Shown here in pieces: positions 7,205-16,323 of a stretch of DNA of 52,362 nucleotides (its first letter is position 1; every line of letters begins with the position of its first letter). The notes beneath the pieces are model-generated. The model saw nothing but the letters and a program-made list of their open reading frames with translations. It was not told where the DNA came from and did not search any database. The stretch covers positions 1-52,362 of the forward strand of contig JAUWXM010000001.1 of assembly GCA_030616365.1 (NCBI GenBank), in the 5' to 3' direction. Source of the DNA: a bacterium. Its GTDB lineage: Bacteria; UBP18; UBA7526. Both the position numbers and the translations under genes were made by a program.

Positions 7205-9049
7205 TTGAAGAAGATTTCTCTATTCAAGACCTTAGGTAAGGCCAAGGCGGTCCTTGGCCTGGACGTCGGAACCAGTTCCCTAAAGGCCATTCTATTGAAG
7301 GTGACCAAGGAGGAGGTGGAACTGGCCAACGTTGGGATGGTGGAGCTTCACCTTGATCCTGCCATAGAAGATAAGGAGAAGAGGGCCAAGGTCATTGAGG
7401 GAATAAAGAAATTACTGGAAGAGAATGAGATAAAGACCAGGGAGGTGGTCATCGCGGTCCCCGGCCAGTCAGTGATCATAAGACACCTGAAACTCCCTGC
7501 CGGAGCCCGGGAGAGGATCGCTCAGGTGATTAAGTTCGAGGCCCAGAGCCAGATCCCCTTCCCCCTGGATAAGGTGGGCATGGACTATCAGGCTCTGCCC
7601 GGTAAGGAGGGGGAGGAGGTAAAGGTCATCCTGGCCGCCATGAAGCAGGAACTCATCGATGACCGTCTGGCTCTGGTTGAGGAGGCGGAGCTTAGATGTG
7701 AGGCCATGGACATCTCCTCCCTGGCTCTCTACAATGCCTTGAGGTTCAAGAGGCCCTCTAAGGAAGCAGAGGTGGTGGCCCTCATTGATATCGGGGCAAC
7801 GACCACAGACATCAGCATCCAACGGGATGGGATGCTGGAGTTCACCAGGAGCGCACCGGTAGCCGGGAATGATTTAACCGAGACCATTCAGACCAAGCTC
7901 GGGGTATCCTTTAGTGAGGCGGAGAGGTTGAAGAGGGAGGAAGGGGATGCTCTCTTTGAAATGCTTGAAAGACCTCCCGAAGTTCCTCCGTCTCCAGAGA
8001 AACCACCTGAAAAGCCACCAGAAATTCCTCCGTCTCCAGAGAAACCACCTGAAAAGCCGCCAGAAATTCCTCCGGTACCAGAGAAACCACCCGAGATACC
8101 CCCTGCTCCTGAAAAGCCACCAGAGACCCCTCCCGCTCTCAACCCCACCTCCCAGGTAGCCAGCGCCCTCTCTCCCATACTGGAGAACCTATTCGCTGAG
8201 ATTCGACGCTCCCTGAACTACTATAGGAGCCAGCCAGGGGGGGCGGAGATTACCAAGGTCATTCTCTCTGGAGGGAGCGCCCGACTCAAGAACTTGGAGA
8301 AATTCCTATCCCAGAGGCTAAGGGTTCCGGTTGAGATTGCCGATCCCCTCTCCCAGATTAAGTATGATCCCACTACCTTCAAACTGGAGGAGATACTGCC
8401 CTCCCTTAGCGTGGTCGTGGGATTGGCCTTGCGTGCCATCGAACTGGGCGAGATAAGGATAAGCCTCCTTCCCCAGATTGTAAGGGAGAGGGTACTCATC
8501 CGGGCCAGGAGGAGGAACCTTATGATTGCTGCTGGTCTGGGAGCGACGATTATTTTCCTCATTGGCCTGCTCTTCTTACAGAGGCTCCAGCAGAAAGAGA
8601 CCAGGTTGAACTATGTCGAAGCGGAACTGGAGAAGGTAAAGGAGATCGTTCCCAAGGTGAAGAAGCTCAAGAGAGAGAAGGCCGCGGCGGAGAAGAGAGA
8701 AAAGGTCATTACTGGGTTACTTACTGAGAAAGCCAGATGGCTCGATGTCCTTTTGGAGATGACCCGGGTCTTCCCTTCCTCTGTCTGGCTCAAGAGCCTC
8801 TCCCTGCCAGCAAAGGATAGCGCCAGCATCTCTGCCCAGGCGAGTTCTGTAGAGGCGGTCTCCAACCTCATGGTGAGGCTCAAGAGCTCGCCCTACTTTG
8901 AGGATCCAGATCTGGGGAGCATAACTACCTCTCCAGAAGGGGGAGTAAGCTTCCCCATGAGCTGGAAGATTAAGAAGGTAACGGAAAGGATTGAGAAGAA
9001 ACCTGCAACCGCAAAGGTCGCAAAAGAGGCCGCAAAGGTCGCAGAGTAA
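7205..9049 (+). CDS. pilM: PilM-PilN fusion with proline-rich insert
   Basis: 614 residues. Residues 1-400 are PilM, the actin-like cytoplasmic ATPase-fold protein of type IV pilus and type II secretion platforms: VLGLDVGTSSLKAILL (near 17), LIDIGATTTDISI and VILSGGSARLKNLEKFL are the nucleotide-site motifs. Residues 430-600 are PilN: a basic stretch, membrane helix MIAAGLGATIIFLIGLLFL, coiled coil and a small periplasmic domain. Between two PilM subdomains (about 255-315) lies a run of PPSPEKPPEKPPEI repeats encoded by 42-bp tandem units. The start is TTG 7205, the only initiator near the conserved N-terminus. PilM and PilN are usually separate interacting proteins, so the fusion fixes their ratio. 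Confidence 0.88.
   Translation: MKKISLFKTLGKAKAVLGLDVGTSSLKAILLKVTKEEVELANVGMVELHLDPAIEDKEKRAKVIEGIKKLLEENEIKTREVVIAVPGQSVIIRHLKLPAGARERIAQVIKFEAQSQIPFPLDKVGMDYQALPGKEGEEVKVILAAMKQELIDDRLALVEEAELRCEAMDISSLALYNALRFKRPSKEAEVVALIDIGATTTDISIQRDGMLEFTRSAPVAGNDLTETIQTKLGVSFSEAERLKREEGDALFEMLERPPEVPPSPEKPPEKPPEIPPSPEKPPEKPPEIPPVPEKPPEIPPAPEKPPETPPALNPTSQVASALSPILENLFAEIRRSLNYYRSQPGGAEITKVILSGGSARLKNLEKFLSQRLRVPVEIADPLSQIKYDPTTFKLEEILPSLSVVVGLALRAIELGEIRISLLPQIVRERVLIRARRRNLMIAAGLGATIIFLIGLLFLQRLQQKETRLNYVEAELEKVKEIVPKVKKLKREKAAAEKREKVITGLLTEKARWLDVLLEMTRVFPSSVWLKSLSLPAKDSASISAQASSVEAVSNLMVRLKSSPYFEDPDLGSITTSPEGGVSFPMSWKIKKVTERIEKKPATAKVAKEAAKVAE
7971..8140. repeat. 42-bp tandem repeat encoding a proline-rich linker
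   Basis: Each 42-base unit encodes the 14 residues PPSPEKPPEKPPEI. Two near-perfect units are followed by shortened ones. It lies inside the PilM domain of the fusion gene. Confidence 0.85.
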
Positions 9050-9411
9050 AAGGCAGGCGGGCCCCGACGAGCGAGGAGCTGGGAATCGGGGTCTCCGCTT
9101 CGCTCCGAAAAGTGAGCAGGTGGGGAAAGGTATAGAAACTGGTTTAAGGGTATAGAAACTCGTATCGAGACTCATATCAAATAATATAACGCAATATCAA
9201 AAATCAAAATGCAAAAATTAAAATGACAATGCAAAATGTAAAATTTTGAATTTTAATCTGTAATTTTGATATTTAATTCTTAATGTTTGATTTTCTTAAA
9301 CGTTACGAGCATCGACAACGACAAACTTTTATTGACGATAAACGGTAGATTTGCAAAAGTTAAGTAATAATGTAAATTGCTCAATGTTCAATGTAGAGAG
9401 AGGAGTAGATT
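9050..9411. repeat. Intergenic region of repeats, no gene
   Basis: A CCCCGA/TCGGGG palindrome at 9062-9091 is followed by CTCCGCTTCGCTCCG. GTATAGAAACT occurs twice (near 9129 and 9151). An AT-rich block at about 9180-9300 has partly complementary halves (words like ATATCAAAAATC on one side and AATTTTGATATT on the other). The ribosome site GAGAGAGGAG precedes the next ATG. Confidence 0.6.
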
Positions 9412-9957
9412 ATGAAGCTCAGTCCCCGGGATAGGAAATTGCTCATCTTTATGGGAGTGATTATTATCTTAGCCGCGGGCTACTATTTTTTATATATGAC
9501 CGAGGGGTCCCCGGCCGATAGGTGGAACGAGGTCAATGAGAAGTTAGCCAAGCAGGAGGCCCAGCTCAAGGAGGCCCGGGCAGCAGCCAGGATGGAGGAG
9601 AAGTTGGAGAGGGACTACCTCGAAGCCCAGACCAGGCTGAAGTTTGCCAAGGGAAGACTACCTGTGGAGGAGGAGGAAAGATTACCTCAACTATTAAAGG
9701 ACGTCTATAAGATGGGAAGGGATTCGGGAGTAACCATTTCTTCCTCCAGCCCTGGGACTCTCCAGGCAAAGGAATATTATAAGATTCGACCCATATCCTT
9801 GAACCTGACGTGCGATCTCCCTTCCCTGGTCAAGTTTCTTTATAAGATTGAGAAGTCGGAGCGGCTACTCGATGTTCAGAATATAAGCATATCATCTGAT
9901 GAAAAGGGAAACCTGAGCGTTACTCTTCACCTGGCCACCTTTGTCTATCTGGAATAA
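9412..9957 (+). CDS. pilO: PilO-like pilus assembly protein
   Basis: 181 residues. A short cytoplasmic N-terminus, one membrane helix (LLIFMGVIIILAAGYYFLYM), a coiled coil (about 40-85) and a ferredoxin-like periplasmic domain match PilO/GspM. PilO pairs with PilN in the inner-membrane alignment complex that links the platform to the secretin. The order PilM-PilN-PilO is the standard one. The start ATG follows GAGAGGAG. Confidence 0.8.
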   Translation: MKLSPRDRKLLIFMGVIIILAAGYYFLYMTEGSPADRWNEVNEKLAKQEAQLKEARAAARMEEKLERDYLEAQTRLKFAKGRLPVEEEERLPQLLKDVYKMGRDSGVTISSSSPGTLQAKEYYKIRPISLNLTCDLPSLVKFLYKIEKSERLLDVQNISISSDEKGNLSVTLHLATFVYLE

Positions 9958-9960
9958 TCA

Positions 9961-10128
9961 AACAGTTAGTTAGCAGTTAGCACGGCAACTCCGTTGCCTA
10001 TAGTTGGTTAGTAAAAGAATAAGAAAAACAAATTTTTCCATTAAAGACCTTCAACTAACAACTAAAGCGAGCGAAGTGAGCGTGCTAACCGACTAACAAA
10101 CTAACTATCTGAGCGGAGCGAGGAAAAA
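9961..10128. repeat. Inverted-word leader before the PilP-like gene
   Basis: Words such as AGTTAGTTAGCAGTTAG on the left recur as CTAACAACTAA and CTAACTAAC-like words on the right. Small palindromes GCGAGCGAAGTGAGCG (about 10069) and GAGCGGAGCGAGG (about 10111) precede the start codon. No gene is seen. Confidence 0.55.
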
Positions 10129-11106
10129 ATGGCAGTAGATATTAAAAAGGTCCTTACCAGTCTCAAGGAGAGAAAGGAGACCACGCTCGTCTGGGGATTG
10201 GGAGCGGTTGCCCTCTGCCTGGGAGTCTTTCTCTTTATCGGTTTTATGAGAGGGGTTTCTCCTCCAGCCAGCCTGGAGGCGATTATCAAAAGAACGAAAT
10301 CCCCGGAGAGTAGGGAAGAGATTGCAGAAAAGGTCGTCGCTAAACTCAAGGAGACCCAGAAGATACCCCCCTTCATTGATTATCAGGATATCCTGACCAG
10401 AAGCCTCTTTATCAAGTCACGAGTCGGAATAGGTATAGGGGAACCTGGAGAAGGAACGGGTGTCTTTGAACTGAAGGGGCTTATTGAGATACCAGATAAG
10501 GTCAAGGCCTTTATCAATGATCCTGCGGGCAAGCCCCATCTGGTAGGGAAGGGCCAGATGATCGGCACCACAGGAGTAAAAGTAGGCGCAATTGATTTCA
10601 AGAACCAGAGCGCTACTCTAATACATAAGGATTGGACGAAGCCCCGGGTCATCAGGATGGCCAGAGAAGAGATAGAGAAAGCGGGAGACATGATAACCTT
10701 CAAACCAAGCGAAAAGAAGAAAGCAGCAGAAAAACCGAAAGGGGTCACAGAAGAGGAGGCGAAGAAGGCCATAGCAGAGGCAAAAAAAGCGTTGAGCGAT
10801 GCAAGCGATGTTATTCTTACCGCCCGCTCGGAGGGAGGGGATACTGATGAGGCCGAAGACCGGCGGGATGATGCCAAGGTCAAACTTCAGGATGCTCAGG
10901 AGGCGATGAAGGAGAAGGATTACAAGAGGGCTAAGGAGTCGGCCAAGAGTGCTCAGGCTCTTGCCCGGGAGGCAAAGAGATTGGCTGGCGAGGCAGAAGA
11001 GGAAAAGGAGGAGGAAGAAAGAAGAGAAGAAGAGAGAAGAGAAGACGAAGAAGATGAAGAAGAGGAAGAGGAGCCCGAAGGGCCGGGAGAGGAGCCCGCC
11101 TTTTAA
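10129..11106 (+). CDS. PilP/GspC-like inner-membrane protein with acidic helical tail
   Basis: 325 residues. One membrane helix near residues 20-40 (LVWGLGAVALCLGVFLFIGF) is followed by a periplasmic region and a small beta domain (residues 105-185, FELKGLIEIPDKVKAFI...VGKGQMIGTTGVKVGAID) that resembles the homology region of GspC or PilP. This would connect the inner-membrane complex to the secretin. Residues 205-290 are a long charged helix with alanine heptads. The last 30 residues are almost all glutamate, aspartate and arginine. I see no direct sequence signature that settles PilP against GspC; position after PilO favours PilP. Confidence 0.55.
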   Translation: MAVDIKKVLTSLKERKETTLVWGLGAVALCLGVFLFIGFMRGVSPPASLEAIIKRTKSPESREEIAEKVVAKLKETQKIPPFIDYQDILTRSLFIKSRVGIGIGEPGEGTGVFELKGLIEIPDKVKAFINDPAGKPHLVGKGQMIGTTGVKVGAIDFKNQSATLIHKDWTKPRVIRMAREEIEKAGDMITFKPSEKKKAAEKPKGVTEEEAKKAIAEAKKALSDASDVILTARSEGGDTDEAEDRRDDAKVKLQDAQEAMKEKDYKRAKESAKSAQALAREAKRLAGEAEEEKEEEERREEERREDEEDEEEEEEPEGPGEEPAF

Positions 11107-11131
11107 AATGAATATAAATAAGGAGAAATTA

Positions 11132-12379
11132 ATGAAAATGAAGAAGAGAATAGGATTAGTGGGAATTTTGTTTGCCATTTTGATTCTTCCTGTTCATAGT
11201 TGGGCAGGAAAGGAAGTAATAATATCCCCAGCAGCTCTGGATCATTTTGTCCTGGAGGGCCCGCAGAAGACCATTGCTGGGGAGGAATTTACCCTGGTCA
11301 TCACTGCTCAGGATGCCTTCGGCAATGTGATTATTGATTACTCCCTAAGTGGTAAGGGGATAGAGATCACCACCGATGGGGTGGGGAAGATCTCACCAAA
11401 TAAGGTGCTTCCCGCACAGTTTAAAGATGGCTGGGCAGAGATCCTGCTCACCTATGATAAGGCCCAGGATATTATTCTCACTTGTAGAGAGATTGAAGGG
11501 AGGGCTTTGGGAAAGAGCGAGAGGATTGCTGTCTTTCCTGCGGGATTAGACCACTTTGTCTTGACCGCACCAAAGGAGGCTATAGCTGGGGAGTCCTTTG
11601 ACCTATGGATCAGTGCTCAGGATACCTATCGGAATACCATTCCTGATTATACTACTTCAGGGAAGGGAGTAACCATTAGCGCTTCTGGGGAGGAAAAGAT
11701 ATCACCCAGTAAGGTGGCGGCCACTCAATTTATAAATGGTGTTGCCCGGGTAAGCCTCTCTTATAACAGGGCGGAGACCATTACCCTCTCTTGTAAGGAG
11801 GAGATGGGGGAGGCTAAAGGAGAGAGTTCCCTCTTAACCATAAAGCCCGCCTCTTTAGACCACTTCCTTCTTTCTACAGCACCTACGGCCACTGCGGGAA
11901 AGAAGTTCCAGGCCACAATTACTGCCTGCGACTCCTTTGGAAATATCGTTACTGACTATGGTCAGAAGGGAAAGGGGGTTTTGCTCTTGACCAGGGGAAA
12001 GGGCCATTTGAGTCCCTCTTCCATCCCCGCCTCCCAGTTCCAGGATGGAGTAGCAAAGATAGAACTGGCCTACGATAAAGCAGAGCCCATTACCATTGAA
12101 GTGAATGAGGCAACCCCGGTTAGTAAGGTACTTCCTCCGGAAGAGATCAAGCCCCGGGTAGTCCTACCAAAAGTAACCATTCTTGTCGCTGGAAAGAAAA
12201 TCCCGGTGGAGCGCATAGATAGCGCCAATGGCTGGGCCTATGTCAGGGATGAGATCAGGTATGTCAATATCAGAATAAGGGGAGATAAGGCCGATATCTG
12301 GAGGGAGGTTCCCAGGGGAAGGACCCCGGAGACCTATCAGGCCATCCAGAGACTCTTGAGGAAGAGAGGGATGGAATGA
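11132..12379 (+). CDS. Secreted protein with three Ig-like repeats
   Basis: 415 residues. A signal peptide (about 1-24, ending SWAG) is followed by three repeats of about 105 residues. Each begins LDHFVL or LDHFLL, with AGEEFTLVITAQDAFGN-type strands and a closing turn ISPNKVLPAQFKDGWAEI. This is the pattern of bacterial Ig-like domains. A C-terminal domain of about 95 residues (VTILVAGKKIPVERID...) has no clear family. ATG 11132 is chosen because AAGGAG lies 6 bases upstream and it leads into the signal peptide. It ends in ATGA overlap with the next gene. It is probably periplasmic or displayed, perhaps working with the secretin; its function is unknown. Confidence 0.7.
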   Translation: MKMKKRIGLVGILFAILILPVHSWAGKEVIISPAALDHFVLEGPQKTIAGEEFTLVITAQDAFGNVIIDYSLSGKGIEITTDGVGKISPNKVLPAQFKDGWAEILLTYDKAQDIILTCREIEGRALGKSERIAVFPAGLDHFVLTAPKEAIAGESFDLWISAQDTYRNTIPDYTTSGKGVTISASGEEKISPSKVAATQFINGVARVSLSYNRAETITLSCKEEMGEAKGESSLLTIKPASLDHFLLSTAPTATAGKKFQATITACDSFGNIVTDYGQKGKGVLLLTRGKGHLSPSSIPASQFQDGVAKIELAYDKAEPITIEVNEATPVSKVLPPEEIKPRVVLPKVTILVAGKKIPVERIDSANGWAYVRDEIRYVNIRIRGDKADIWREVPRGRTPETYQAIQRLLRKRGME

Positions 12380-13587
12380 GAAGAGTAACTATTCTTTTCC
12401 TAATCATTACCTTTACTCTTCTTCTCGCCGTTTCTGCTTTTACCCTGACAAAGGAGGAGCAAGCCTGGAAGGAGGATATCCTCACCCTCCTCTCCCTGGT
12501 GAAAAGGCTTGGGGATTACTCAGAAGCGGTGGAACTCATCGAGGTTGCTCCAGCATTAAAAGGGGACCCGGAGATAAGAAAGGCATTTGTTACCTTTGCT
12601 CCTCCGGGAGCCACCCCTCCTGAATGGGCGAGAGAAGAAAAGGAGGCTCCTCCTGTCAAGATAGAGGTTCCGGAGAAGATTGCAATCGCAGAAGCGGCCC
12701 GTAAAGCTCTGGAAGAGCAACGGGCCAAGCAGAAGGAGAAAGAAAGACGCGAAATGAAGGAAGGGGAAGTAAAAGATTACTACCGGGTGGGGAAGAAATA
12801 TTATTGTGCCGCTGACTATCAAAAAGCAATAGGAGAGTTTGAGAAGGCCTTAAAAATCAATCCCCTTCATAAGAAGGCGAAGAAATATCTCATTAAAAGC
12901 TATTATGAAATGGGTGAAAAATTTTATAGGAATCAGGCCTACCGCCAGGCGAGTATCGAGTTTAAAGAAGTACTGGCTCTGGAGCCAGGACATAAGAAGG
13001 CCAAAGAGTTTTTAAGTAAATGTCAGGCTAAGGTGGGAGTAGAAGTGGTCAAGGAAATTCCTGAAGAGAAAAAAGTCGAGATTGTTAAAGGAGAACCGAA
13101 GATCGAAGCTCCCCGGGAGGCTGAAATAGTAACTGAAGGTCCTCCGGAGAAGATTGTAACCGCAGAAGCGCAAAAGGAAAAAGAAAGACGCGAAAGGGAA
13201 GAAGGAATTGAGGAAGAGTTAGGAATTATACCCACCCCCCTTCCCAAGGGAGCCAAGGTTATCTACTCTACGGATGTGGTGAGCGGGGTGAAGGCTGAGA
13301 TGGTTGGGGGGAAGATGAGGGTGACCATCGCCCTCTCTGGCGAGAGGGAGTATAAGGTATCCGAAAGAACTCGGCCACCGAGCATTGTCATTAATATTCC
13401 CCATACCATAAACGCTATCGCTCCCGAGACCATCCCAATAAATAAAGGATGCCTGAGAATGATTAAGGCCACTCAGCATAGGCATCTTCCTGTTGCTGAG
13501 GCAAGAATAACGGTCATCCTCAATCGTTGGACAGAGTACCGGGTAACCCACAGGAATAATGAGATATACATCGATTTTGAAGAATAG
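12376..13587 (+). CDS. TPR and AMIN domain periplasmic protein
   Basis: 403 residues. A signal peptide (1-20) precedes two or three TPR units around residues 130-220 (YYRVGKKYYCAADYQKAIGEFEKALKIN). A charged linker follows, then a C-terminal AMIN-type domain (residues 290-400, KVIYSTDVVSGVKAEMVGG...). AMIN domains bind peptidoglycan and are typical of PilQ secretins. Two internal DNA stretches (near 12665 and 13145) share the word CCGGAGAAGATTG and nearby text, an intragenic duplication. The gene is translationally coupled to its upstream neighbour and overlaps the next gene by 29 bases. A likely role is anchoring or stabilising the secretin in the cell wall. Confidence 0.72.
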   Translation: MRRVTILFLIITFTLLLAVSAFTLTKEEQAWKEDILTLLSLVKRLGDYSEAVELIEVAPALKGDPEIRKAFVTFAPPGATPPEWAREEKEAPPVKIEVPEKIAIAEAARKALEEQRAKQKEKERREMKEGEVKDYYRVGKKYYCAADYQKAIGEFEKALKINPLHKKAKKYLIKSYYEMGEKFYRNQAYRQASIEFKEVLALEPGHKKAKEFLSKCQAKVGVEVVKEIPEEKKVEIVKGEPKIEAPREAEIVTEGPPEKIVTAEAQKEKERREREEGIEEELGIIPTPLPKGAKVIYSTDVVSGVKAEMVGGKMRVTIALSGEREYKVSERTRPPSIVINIPHTINAIAPETIPINKGCLRMIKATQHRHLPVAEARITVILNRWTEYRVTHRNNEIYIDFEE

Positions 13588-14143
13588 ACTCATACTCATC
13601 TTGAGTATGCTATTGCTGGCCACTTCCCTTTTGGCCCAGGATGAGGATGTTACCATTATTATTGGAGAGAGAAAGGCTCTCCAGGATGAGGGAGAGGAGG
13701 ATTTTCAGCTAATCCTCCAACCGGAAATAAATATTGAGCCGGAAATAAACATCGAGTGGAAAACAAATATCGAATCCCCCCAGTTAGAGATCTCAAAGGA
13801 AATAAATAATCAGAAATTTTTCTTATCTTTATTACAGGATAAGAACCCCTGGAACCGAGCAGAGGCAGCAAAAGCCCTGGGGGAGATAGGCAGCCAGGAG
13901 GCAGTCCCTTTTCTAGGTAAGATTTTGAAGAAGGATAAAAACCACTATGTGCGCTATAGGGTTGCCTGGGCCCTGGGAGAGATTGGAGGCAAGGAATCCC
14001 TCGTTACTTTAAAAAAAGCTCTTAAGAGGGAAAAGGATCGGCAGGTAAAGGAAATGATTGAAAAGGGTATAAAAAAGATAGAATCTGGCCCCTTTATCAG
14101 CCCCGAGGCACACTACCAGAATTTCTTAAGGAGGAAGAGATGA
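13559..14143 (+). CDS. Exported HEAT-repeat protein
   Basis: 194 residues with a signal peptide (RLILILSMLLLATSLLAQ), a low-complexity strand-rich segment with EINIEPEINIEW, and two HEAT units (NPWNRAEAAKALGEIGSQEA and YVRYRVAWALGEIGGKES). HEAT repeats act as protein-binding scaffolds. ATG 13559 overlaps the preceding gene by 29 bases; a later start at 13607 would shorten the signal peptide. It is coupled to the secretin gene by an ATGA overlap, so it may be a secretin-assembly factor. Confidence 0.7.
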   Translation: MRYTSILKNRLILILSMLLLATSLLAQDEDVTIIIGERKALQDEGEEDFQLILQPEINIEPEINIEWKTNIESPQLEISKEINNQKFFLSLLQDKNPWNRAEAAKALGEIGSQEAVPFLGKILKKDKNHYVRYRVAWALGEIGGKESLVTLKKALKREKDRQVKEMIEKGIKKIESGPFISPEAHYQNFLRRKR

Positions 14144-16218
14144 GAATACATCTGAGATGGATAATGGGCGGTTTAACGGTCCTTTTAATCCTGGGAATGG
14201 TAGGAGGTATTCTCCTTGCCCAGGAGGAAGAGGCCTATTCACCTGAAGAAGAGGCCGCCTATTCACCAGAGGAGGTCATCCCGGTTGTGGAACCCGTGGT
14301 TCCGGTTCCCGCCAGGCCAACCAATGCTGTTCAGAATATTGAGGTGGTAGATTTACCGGAGAAGGTGAGAATCATCATCCATACCACCCAGCCGGCAGAG
14401 TATATTATCGGTAAGCTCTATAAGCCAAAGATGCTCTATATCGATATCTTAAACTCGGTGAACGACCTCCCCAGAAAAAGGTTCCGGGTGAAGAAGGGAC
14501 CAGTAAAGAGGATAAGATCCAGCCAGTACCATGTCCTTCCCACAGAGATTTCAAGGATTGTGATAGACCTTGATAAGTGGGTGAAGCATGAGGTAGCGAA
14601 AGAAGGGAATAAGTTATACTTAGAGTTCTATAAACCAGAGGTCTTAATGGCCAAGGCCCCACCAGAGGAGAAGGCCCCTCCCGAGGAAGAGAAGGTCCCC
14701 CCTGAAGAAGAGGAGAAGGCTCCCCCTCCTGGGGAAAGGTTAATCAGCCTCTCTTTTACTGATGCTCCTATGTCTGCGGTATTGAACTTCCTGGCCGAGA
14801 TGAGTGGCTACAATATCGTGGCCAGCGCTGAAGTAATTGAGGGAACGGTGACCATAAACCTGAAGGATGTTCCGGTCATGACCGCTCTGGATATCATACT
14901 GAAGACCAAGGATCTGTGGTATACCGAGGAGAAGAATATCATCATGGTTCTGACCATGACCGAGTTCCTGGAGAGCATCAAGGCCAAGGCAGAACTCACC
15001 AAGATCTATCCCCTGCAGCATGCCATTGCTGAGGATTTGGCCCAGACCCTGAACGAGGTCCTGGGAGGAGCGGTGAAAAGGGAAATTTCCCCAAAAATCA
15101 AAACCGTATATGTCGATACCCCTCACGCAATAGAGGCCATGAAGTCGGTTTCCTTCACGGGGAAGACCTTTGTCATTCCGGAGAAAAGGACCAACTCCCT
15201 CATCATCACTACCGATACTCCCTCCAACTTTATCATGCTTGAGATGCTCATTAAGAAACTCGATACCCCCACCCTTCAGGTGCTAATCGAGACCCAGATC
15301 GCAGAAGTGAAATTAACCGACCAGTTTAAATTTGGAATAACCTGGCTCTGGAGGAAGATGGGCATTGAGCCCGCCCTTGATGCCCAAGGCATTATGAGGT
15401 TCGATGACGCCGAAACTATGCTCTCTGAGGTCGAGGGGATGACATTCACGGGAACCAGAAGGATGTATGATCCCGCGACTGGAGAATGGATTAATGTTTA
15501 CTTCGAGGACAAACCCTATCCAATGAAGACAATTAGCCCCCTAACCACGGAGAGCATGGCGGGTTATAATTTTCTCATTCTCAACAGGCACCTGGATGTG
15601 CTACTTCAGCTGACAAGAAGCATCTCAGATCTTGATATTGTCTCCAATCCCAAGATTGTGACCGCCAATCACATCGGAGGTCATATCTTTGTCGGCGAAA
15701 GGATCCCCATTATATACGGTACCGGTAGAGGTCAGTGGACCTGGAAGTGGGAGGAGGTGGGAGTGACCCTCGATGTCACCCCTCACATCAACGACCAGGG
15801 GGAGACCACCCTGGAAACAAGGACCCACGTGAGTGAGCTTGGAGAGTATCGTACTCTTTATGATGTCCCCTCCATCATTACCCGAACGGTGTCTACCAAG
15901 GTAGTGGTGCCCAGTGGCTATACCCTGATCATCGGAGGGATGATGAGGAATAAGGTAACCGTAGGCAGAACCGGGATCCCGGGACTGATGAGAATCCCCC
16001 TCCTTAAGTATCTCTTCAGCAGCAAGACAGAAGATAAGGAAAAGGTGGAGTATATCTTCTTCCTTACCCCGCGGATCATAATGGCGGGAAGGGAGGTAAG
16101 ACCAGAAGATATCCCAGCGATGAGCGAGGCACCTACCCGATTAGAATCCTCTCCTCCCGCCGAGGTGAGGGAGATTAAACCCATTAAGGAGAAAGAGAAA
16201 AGCAAAAAGAGGAAGTAA
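14140..16218 (+). CDS. pilQ: PilQ/GspD-family outer-membrane secretin
   Basis: 692 residues, a complete secretin. A membrane-spanning signal (1-27) precedes an AMIN domain (about 65-170) and a proline/glutamate linker. The secretin short N-terminal domain follows (ISLSFTDAPMSAVLNFLAEM, near 205), then N-domains with LQHAIAEDLAQTLNEVLGG, and the beta-barrel secretin domain from about 380, ending with VVVPSGYTLIIGGMM and GIPGLMRIPLLKYLFSS. It forms the outer-membrane gate for the pilus or the secreted substrate. The N-terminal AMIN domain favours PilQ over GspD. It is coupled to the HEAT protein upstream. Confidence 0.92.
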   Translation: MRIHLRWIMGGLTVLLILGMVGGILLAQEEEAYSPEEEAAYSPEEVIPVVEPVVPVPARPTNAVQNIEVVDLPEKVRIIIHTTQPAEYIIGKLYKPKMLYIDILNSVNDLPRKRFRVKKGPVKRIRSSQYHVLPTEISRIVIDLDKWVKHEVAKEGNKLYLEFYKPEVLMAKAPPEEKAPPEEEKVPPEEEEKAPPPGERLISLSFTDAPMSAVLNFLAEMSGYNIVASAEVIEGTVTINLKDVPVMTALDIILKTKDLWYTEEKNIIMVLTMTEFLESIKAKAELTKIYPLQHAIAEDLAQTLNEVLGGAVKREISPKIKTVYVDTPHAIEAMKSVSFTGKTFVIPEKRTNSLIITTDTPSNFIMLEMLIKKLDTPTLQVLIETQIAEVKLTDQFKFGITWLWRKMGIEPALDAQGIMRFDDAETMLSEVEGMTFTGTRRMYDPATGEWINVYFEDKPYPMKTISPLTTESMAGYNFLILNRHLDVLLQLTRSISDLDIVSNPKIVTANHIGGHIFVGERIPIIYGTGRGQWTWKWEEVGVTLDVTPHINDQGETTLETRTHVSELGEYRTLYDVPSIITRTVSTKVVVPSGYTLIIGGMMRNKVTVGRTGIPGLMRIPLLKYLFSSKTEDKEKVEYIFFLTPRIIMAGREVRPEDIPAMSEAPTRLESSPPAEVREIKPIKEKEKSKKRK

Positions 16219-16323
16219 CAGCACAGATTAGCGCGGATGAAAAAAGACACGGATGAGTACGGATTAAATCTGTGCTAATCAGTTTTAATTAATCAGTGCT
16301 AATCAGTGTCTAAAGGAGGTAAG
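16219..16323. repeat. Inverted-repeat leader of the TPR gene
   Basis: GCACAGAT (16221-16228) pairs with ATCTGTGC (16268-16275). The words TAATCAGTGC and TAATCAGTGT follow in direct repeat, and the block ends with the ribosome site AAAGGAGG. Related words (CACGGAT, ATCTGTG) occur in the leader at 29690-29930. Confidence 0.6.

Noticed and set aside
7888..8178. Glycine/serine-rich minus-strand reading frame
   Set aside because: It is the complement of the proline-rich tandem repeats in the PilM-PilN gene, so the open frame is a composition effect.
10949..11131. Long upstream extension of the Ig-repeat gene
   Set aside because: The open frame overlaps the acidic tail of the PilP-like gene in another frame. 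ATG 11132 has a good ribosome site and leads straight into a signal peptide.
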